NCBI GenBank assembly: GCA_937870805.1
Contig: CALMZT010000207.1
Span: forward strand, 1-10,440
DNA length: 10,440 bases
Reading direction: 5' to 3'
Origin: an uncultured Chloroflexota bacterium
GTDB taxonomy: Bacteria > Chloroflexota > Anaerolineae > Aggregatilineales > Phototrophicaceae
Part shown: piece after piece, positions 6,701 through 10,440 of the stretch
Layout of the letters: the number at the start of each line of letters is the position of its first letter
Position numbering within the stretch: position 1 is the first letter of the stretch
The notes under the pieces: model-generated
Told to the model about the DNA's origin: nothing
The model's database searches: none
Seen by the model: the letters and a program-made list of their open reading frames with translations, nothing else
Position numbers and translations under genes: made by a program

Positions 6701-7198
6701 GCGGAACTGATCGACGACCTGATTAACCTGTCACGCATGTCGCGCGCCGAAATGCAGCGTGAGGCGGTGAATCTCAGCGCGATTGCGCATGGCATTGCAG
6801 TAGATTTGCAGGAGCAGCAGGAACGCGATGTCGAGTTCGTCATCGCTGAAGGGCTGGTAACGAACGGCGACAAACAACTGCTGCGCGTGGTTCTGGAGAA
6901 TCTGCTCGGCAACGCCTGGAAATTTACGTCCAAGTGTACGCAGGCGCGCATTGAGTTCGGCGCGCAGCAGCAGGACGATGGCAAAACGGCTTACTTCGTG
7001 CGCGACAACGGCGACGGCTTCGATATGGCGCACGCTGACAAACTGTTCGGCGCGTTCCAGCGTTTGCACGCCATGACCGACTTTGAAGGGACAGGGATTG
7101 GGCTGGCGACGGTGAAACGCATCATTCACCGTCACGGCGGGCGCGTGTGGGCAGAAGGCGTCGTCGGCAAAGGCGCGACATTTTATTTCACTCTATAA
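3791..7198 (+). CDS. Membrane sensor histidine kinase, CHASE3-PAS4-GAF-HisKA-HATPase
   Basis: A 1135-residue kinase. ATG 3791 is chosen because AAGG (3782-3785) sits five bases upstream; ATG 3761 is in frame but has no such site. Order: transmembrane helix ~12-29; extracytoplasmic CHASE3 sensor ~30-180 (contains EDGQRGYIITG); second membrane helix ~183-204; four PAS domains (~216-335, 337-455, 459-577, 582-700); a signalling helix; GAF ~720-892 (ADWCSIDILDDEG); a second signalling helix; HisKA with SVSHDLRAPL, phospho-accepting His928; and the ATPase domain with the N box Asn1041, DNGDGFD from Asp1072 and GTGIGLA from 1100. All catalytic motifs are intact. This type of HisKA, resembling those of bacterial phytochrome-like kinases, is commonly paired with Rcp1-type regulators, and one follows after 23 bases. 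No chromophore-binding Cys was assigned in the GAF, so the signal is unknown. PAS2 and PAS3 are near-copies. Confidence 0.94.
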   Translation: MHLSLEKRTRLSFGLVFVMVAFIGVVAYFNAQEFINTNRLVSHTLEVLGELESTLSTIITAEDGQRGYIITGLESYLAPYNNANATLGTSIEGLRRLTADNPDQQQRLDTLEALVNERFDIIQQTINLRRDVGFEAAQEVVMTGRGKQLMDEILRVLADMVQEETELLAVRRAASETITRSTLFAFALLTALTVGLLGFIYYLISRDLTKRKRVEQALRLSEERWRSVVQNVPDGITTYDRSGIIQFTNRIPPPLTVEDVIGRSIYEFSPPDQRAMMEQAVHKVLETGESTSFEMTSAKSGIYYTIHFGPIMLDGQIIGFITSTVDITNLRRREAQVAYQANLLTNVNDAIVATDKDHIVTFWNRAAEEIYGWSAEEIVGRKTKDILHSEISDTQQRELLQQMAEVGHYRLELVQYHKNGTPLHIERTSIALRDEQGQITGYVSVNRNITERKRKDAEIAYQARLLTNVNDAILATDTQSKVTYWNRAAEQIYGWTADEIMGKSARDMLHSQLTDEQRLEILKQLEKTGNYHIEVVHQRKDGTKINIEATSMPLSNEQGQIIGYVSVNRDVTERKRTEKTFRELLESAPDAMVIVNREGNITLINMQTQKMFGYTAEELIGQSVEILVPQRFRSQHPEQRMDYLNDPKTRAMGMGMELYALCKDGSEFPVEISLSPLETEDGMLVSSAIRDITQRKKIEEEIYKLNAELEERVVERTTQLAFLAEASRVLSESFDYTGRLKELAQLTVPQIADWCSIDILDDEGRLQRLAVVHTDPAKVEYAYELARRFPADPNASTGSYQVVRSGKSEFYPEINVAMFANLGIDQEMVDILEELGLCSSMTVPLLVHGHVLGVLSLVMAESGRHYGYHDLELAEDLARRAALLIDNARLYQEAQTLNAELEQRVTERTIQLEVSNKELEAFSYSVSHDLRAPLRSIDGFSQALLEDYHDQLDSEGKGHLHRVRAASQRMAELIDDLINLSRMSRAEMQREAVNLSAIAHGIAVDLQEQQERDVEFVIAEGLVTNGDKQLLRVVLENLLGNAWKFTSKCTQARIEFGAQQQDDGKTAYFVRDNGDGFDMAHADKLFGAFQRLHAMTDFEGTGIGLATVKRIIHRHGGRVWAEGVVGKGATFYFTL
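4796..5527 (+). repeat. Tandem duplicated PAS module inside the kinase
   Basis: The PAS2 and PAS3 units repeat with a period of 366 bp (122 residues): TATCAA at 4805 recurs at 5171. Shared residue blocks include AYQA-LLTNVNDAI-ATD, WNRAAE-IYGW-A-EI-GK, EQGQI-GYVSVNR and TERKR at matching spacings. Similarity extends across the domain and its C-terminal linker helix, pointing to duplication within the gene rather than convergence of two unrelated PAS domains. Confidence 0.85.
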
Positions 7199-7221
7199 TG
7201 ATCTGTTAAGAGGGGGATGAT

Positions 7222-7671
7222 ATGGAGGACAAATTGATTCTCTTGGTCGAAGACAACCCCGACGATGAGGCACTGACCTTACGGGCACTGAAGAAGAACA
7301 ACATCCGCAATGACATCGTAGTTGCGCGCGATGGCGTAGAGGCAGTGGATTTCCTATTTGGGACAGGAAACTACGAGGGGCGCGACTTAAGCATTATGCC
7401 GCAAATCACGCTGCTGGATTTGAAGCTGCCCAAGATCGACGGCTTGGAAGTGCTGCGCCGTATCCGCGACGATGAGCGCACCAGGCTGCTGCCCGTGGTC
7501 ATTCTCACGTCGTCCAAGGAGGAACAAGACCTGATTAACGGCTACAGTCTTGGCGCGAACAGCTATATTCGCAAACCCGTAGATTTTGCCCAGTTTAGTG
7601 AAGCGATACGTAACTTAGGGTTATATTGGCTCGTGCTCAATGAAGCGCCGCCACGAACCGGAAGGCAATGA
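7222..7671 (+). CDS. Rcp1-like single-domain response regulator
   Basis: A 149-residue stand-alone receiver with no output domain. A strong GAGGGGG (7210-7216) precedes ATG 7222, and the gene lies 23 bases after the kinase stop. All receiver residues are present: acidic pair Glu10-Asp11 in LLVEDNPDD, phospho-accepting Asp66 in LLDLKLPKIDG, Thr96 in VILTSS and Lys118 in IRKPVDF. The insertion before the Asp (DFLFGTGNYEGRD, ~43-55) and the C-terminal FSEAIRNLGLYWLVLNEAPP are hallmarks of the Rcp1 family, regulators typically encoded beside phytochrome-like kinases. It is inferred to receive phosphate from the kinase encoded upstream and to act through protein contacts, possibly as a shuttle to the third gene product. 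It differs strikingly from the degenerate receiver at 495-899, since here every catalytic residue is kept. Confidence 0.95.
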   Translation: MEDKLILLVEDNPDDEALTLRALKKNNIRNDIVVARDGVEAVDFLFGTGNYEGRDLSIMPQITLLDLKLPKIDGLEVLRRIRDDERTRLLPVVILTSSKEEQDLINGYSLGANSYIRKPVDFAQFSEAIRNLGLYWLVLNEAPPRTGRQ

Positions 7672-10440
7672 TGATGACATCGCTGCGAGTATTGATCGTC
7701 GAGGATTCAGAGGATGACGCTGCACTGCTGCTGCGCACCTTGAAGCGCGGCGGCTATACTCCGATTTACGAACGAGTACAGACCGCACCCGCGATGAAAG
7801 TGGCGCTGGAGGCGCAGCAGTGGGATGTCGTGATTTCTGATTACTCGATGCCCCAATTTAGCGCGCCTGCTGCTTTGAGTGTGTTGAAGGAAGGCGATTA
7901 TGATCTACCCTTCATCATTGTCTCTGGCACGATTGGCGAGGAAACTGCCGTCGCCGCGTTGAAAGCGGGCGCGCATGACTTTTTGCTGAAGGGCGATATG
8001 CCGCGCCTCATCCCTGCCATAGAGCGCGAACTACGCGATGCGGAGATGCGTCGCGCGCGCAAGAAGGCAGAAGAGGCGCTGCGCGAAAGCGAAACCCGTT
8101 ACCGCCGTATGTTTGAGGAAACGCGCTCAGTCAATCTGATGGTTGACCCGCAGACGTGGGCGATCATTGACGCGAACCCGGCGGCGTGTGAATTCTACGG
8201 CTACAGCCGCGAACGTTTAACTGCGCAAAAATTCAGCGAGATCACGTTGGCTTCAGATCAGCCATTGGTCGAACAGATGGCGCTGGCTTTAACGGGACAG
8301 CGCACCGCATTCATGTTTCGCCAGCAGATGAGTTCGGGCGAACAGCGCGATGTCGAGGTTTATCCCAGCCCGCTTGATGTCGAGGGGCAAACGATCCTCT
8401 ACTGCATCATCCACGACATCACTGAACGTAAGCAGGCAGAAGATGAACTCGCCGCGCTGTACAATGCTACGTCATTCCTGCTGAAAGCCGACAGCCTGCA
8501 CAACCTCACGCATCAGATTGTTGAAGTCGTGATTCAGGAGTTTGAGCAGGTTGACTGCGGTCTGATGCTGGTGGACAAAGCGAACAACCGGATGGTACGT
8601 CTGGCGCGCGCCGGAGAGTACCGTATGGATATAGACGTTCCATTGTATCTCGATGGTACGGGACTGGTGCCCAAAGCGGTACGCACACGCCAGGTGGTCT
8701 ACGCCCCGGATGTCAGCACGCACGCCAATTACGTTGCCAACAATCCCCGTACCCGTTCTGAACTGGTGATCCCACTGCAAACGGCAAACGGCGTGCTGGG
8801 GGTTTTAGACTTTCAGAGCGCAGAACTGAATGCCTTCAGCCAGCGCGACCAGCGTATTCTGGCAGCGTTTGCTGAACGGGCGGCGGCAGCTATCGAAATT
8901 ATCCAGCTTTATGAGGAGATTAACCGCCACGCCGCCGAGCTAGAACATCATGTACAGGATCGCACGGCGGAACTGCGCCGCACGAAAGATCACGTTGAAG
9001 GTATCCTGAACAACACCAGCGACGCGATTATTCTGGCGAACTTTGATGGCATTATCCGACAGGTGAACCCTGCCGTGCTTACGTTATTAGGTTATGACAG
9101 CGATGAATTGTTTGGGCATTCTTTATTTACCTTCGTGACTCCTGAATATACCGACGTGATGCTGGATGCGCTGCAAACGGTGGTCAATCACAGGCAGTCC
9201 GCGCGCATTGAGATGGTCGTGCATCGCAAAGATGGCAGTTCCTTTGATGCCGACATCGCGCTTGCGCCGATTACGGAAGGCGAAAAAATCCGCGATATTG
9301 TCTTCAGCCTGCGCGATATGACCGAACACAAACAAATGGAACATTCCCTGCGTGAAAGCGAAGCCCGCTACCGCCGCCTCGCCGAAAACGCGCAGGATAT
9401 TATTTATCGCTATCGGGTTTCGCCTGTGCCTGAATTTGAATACGTCAGCCCTGCCGCCACAACCGTATTGGGCTACACCCCGGAGGAACACTACGCCAAC
9501 CCGAACCTGTGGCTAAAACTGACTGACCCAGAAGACAGTTCGGCGCTGCAAACCCTACTGTTTACTCAACAGTCGCCTTCGGAGCCGCTGATTTTGCGCT
9601 GGCGACGAAAAGACAACTCGCTTGTGTGGATTGAGCAGCGCAACGCTTTTGTACGTGATGACGATGGCAATATCGTGGCGATTGAAGGCATTGCGCGCGA
9701 CATCACCGAGCGCAAACGCATCGAACAGGAATTACGCACGGCGTTGGAAAAAGAAAAAGAACTCAACGAATTAAAAACGCGCTTCGTTTCGATGGTCTCC
9801 CACGATTTCCGCACGCCGCTGGCAGTCATCCAATCCAGCACCGATATGCTGCAACGTTATTCGGATCGGTTGGATGAAGACCAGCGGCTCAAACGTTTCG
9901 ACAAAATCCGTTCGCAAATCCAGCGCATGATCGCGCTGCTCAACGACGTGCTGACCATCAACCGCGCCGATGCGGGCGCAACGCCCTTTGTCCCCATCAC
10001 CGTTGATCTAGATCAATTCTGCCGCGAGATTGCCGACGAGTTCCAGAACGACCCGGACATGAAACATGAACTCGTCTATTCGTCCTCAGGAGATAAAGTC
10101 GGCGCGTCCGTCGATGAAAAAATCCTGCATCATGCTATCATCAACCTGCTGACCAATGCCATTAAGTATTCACCCGCTGGCAGCACCATTCGCTTTGATC
10201 TGTTAGTCGACGGCAGAGAAGCCTTTGTGCGCGTTGCTGACAGCGGCATCGGCATCCCGCCCGCCGATCATAAGCACCTGTTTGAAACCTTTCATCGCGC
10301 GACCAATGTCGGCACGATTGAGGGTACAGGACTGGGGCTGGCAATCGTCAAGCGCGCGGTGGACATTCACGGCGGCACCATCACTTTTGAAAGCGAGGTC
10401 GGTGTCGGCACCACGTTCACCATCACCCTGCCGATCCACG
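7671..10440 (+). CDS. Hybrid regulator-kinase, REC-PAS-GAF-PAS-PAS-HisKA-HATPase (3' partial)
   Basis: Open through the right edge of the window with no stop, 923 codons visible. Three ATGs are consecutive (7668, 7671, 7674); GGAAGG (7660-7665) is too close to the first, so 7671 (or 7674) is preferred, giving a TGATG overlap with the preceding stop and likely translational coupling. Order: receiver ~5-122 (acidic Glu11-Asp12, phospho-accepting Asp57 in ISDYSMP, Ser85, Lys107); PAS ~143-255; GAF ~263-414; a signalling helix; PAS ~441-555; PAS ~559-682; HisKA with MVSHDFRTPLAV, His711; ATPase with Asn829, DSGIGIP from Asp857 and GTGLGLA. The last residues seen, TTFTITLPIH, are where such ATPase domains end, so little is missing unless another domain follows. 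No membrane helix, so cytoplasmic. The receiver at the N-terminus suggests its kinase is controlled by phosphate from the upstream kinase or regulator. Role inferred; domains clear. Confidence 0.93.
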   Translation, partial: MMTSLRVLIVEDSEDDAALLLRTLKRGGYTPIYERVQTAPAMKVALEAQQWDVVISDYSMPQFSAPAALSVLKEGDYDLPFIIVSGTIGEETAVAALKAGAHDFLLKGDMPRLIPAIERELRDAEMRRARKKAEEALRESETRYRRMFEETRSVNLMVDPQTWAIIDANPAACEFYGYSRERLTAQKFSEITLASDQPLVEQMALALTGQRTAFMFRQQMSSGEQRDVEVYPSPLDVEGQTILYCIIHDITERKQAEDELAALYNATSFLLKADSLHNLTHQIVEVVIQEFEQVDCGLMLVDKANNRMVRLARAGEYRMDIDVPLYLDGTGLVPKAVRTRQVVYAPDVSTHANYVANNPRTRSELVIPLQTANGVLGVLDFQSAELNAFSQRDQRILAAFAERAAAAIEIIQLYEEINRHAAELEHHVQDRTAELRRTKDHVEGILNNTSDAIILANFDGIIRQVNPAVLTLLGYDSDELFGHSLFTFVTPEYTDVMLDALQTVVNHRQSARIEMVVHRKDGSSFDADIALAPITEGEKIRDIVFSLRDMTEHKQMEHSLRESEARYRRLAENAQDIIYRYRVSPVPEFEYVSPAATTVLGYTPEEHYANPNLWLKLTDPEDSSALQTLLFTQQSPSEPLILRWRRKDNSLVWIEQRNAFVRDDDGNIVAIEGIARDITERKRIEQELRTALEKEKELNELKTRFVSMVSHDFRTPLAVIQSSTDMLQRYSDRLDEDQRLKRFDKIRSQIQRMIALLNDVLTINRADAGATPFVPITVDLDQFCREIADEFQNDPDMKHELVYSSSGDKVGASVDEKILHHAIINLLTNAIKYSPAGSTIRFDLLVDGREAFVRVADSGIGIPPADHKHLFETFHRATNVGTIEGTGLGLAIVKRAVDIHGGTITFESEVGVGTTFTITLPIH

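Noticed and set aside
8472..9841. Minus-strand frames of 60-122 residues opposite the third signalling gene
   Set aside because: All lie within the plus-strand frame that stays open from 7668 to the window end and encodes recognisable PAS, GAF and HisKA motifs.

Overview
All supported genes lie on the + strand. The window divides into two compositionally different parts. Bases 1 to about 472 are about 75% G+C by direct count. From about base 481 onward the DNA is roughly 50-57% G+C and keeps that character to the end. The left part holds a textbook tandem glycine riboswitch, an expression platform, and the first ~23 codons of a gcvT-like gene (glycine cleavage T protein). The gcvT frame stops resembling GcvT at about base 472, exactly where composition drops. 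This is either an assembly chimera or a real recombination junction. The left piece looks like a high-GC bacterium. The main part would fit a mid-GC environmental bacterium such as a member of Chloroflexota/Anaerolineae, because of its very large multi-PAS/GAF kinases and Rcp1-type regulator; that placement is a guess, not shown by a marker gene.

Right of the junction: a single-domain, NarL-like pseudo-receiver (495-899) that lacks the phospho-accepting Asp; an intergenic region with a near-consensus sigma-70 promoter (TTGACA-17-TATACT) abutting a TTGTGA/TCACAA inverted repeat; a ~210-nt leader with two look-alike 6-bp/6-nt hairpins; and a complete mutS2 (1174-3567) with MutS-type ATPase, coiled coil, KOW-like and Smr domains. 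A GNRA-loop intrinsic terminator (3615-3638) closes mutS2.

Then comes a perfect 24-bp palindrome (3709-3732) and a three-gene signalling operon. It contains a membrane CHASE3-PAS4-GAF histidine kinase (3791-7198), a stand-alone Rcp1-like response regulator (7222-7671), and a receiver-PAS-GAF-PAS-PAS-histidine kinase (7671 to beyond 10440). The kinase and regulator are 23 bp apart. The regulator and the third gene overlap as TGATG, so the three proteins are probably co-translated. The plausible circuit is a phosphorelay or branched pathway: the membrane kinase phosphorylates the small regulator and/or the N-terminal receiver of the third protein, which controls its own C-terminal kinase. No DNA-binding output domain is visible, so the final output lies outside the window or is protein-protein.

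I saw no rRNA, tRNA, CRISPR array, transposase or phage gene. The exceptional items are the GC junction that decapitates a riboswitch-controlled gcvT, the start-codon-sequestering platform, the degenerate receiver, the operator-like palindromes, and the recent-looking PAS duplication inside the first kinase.
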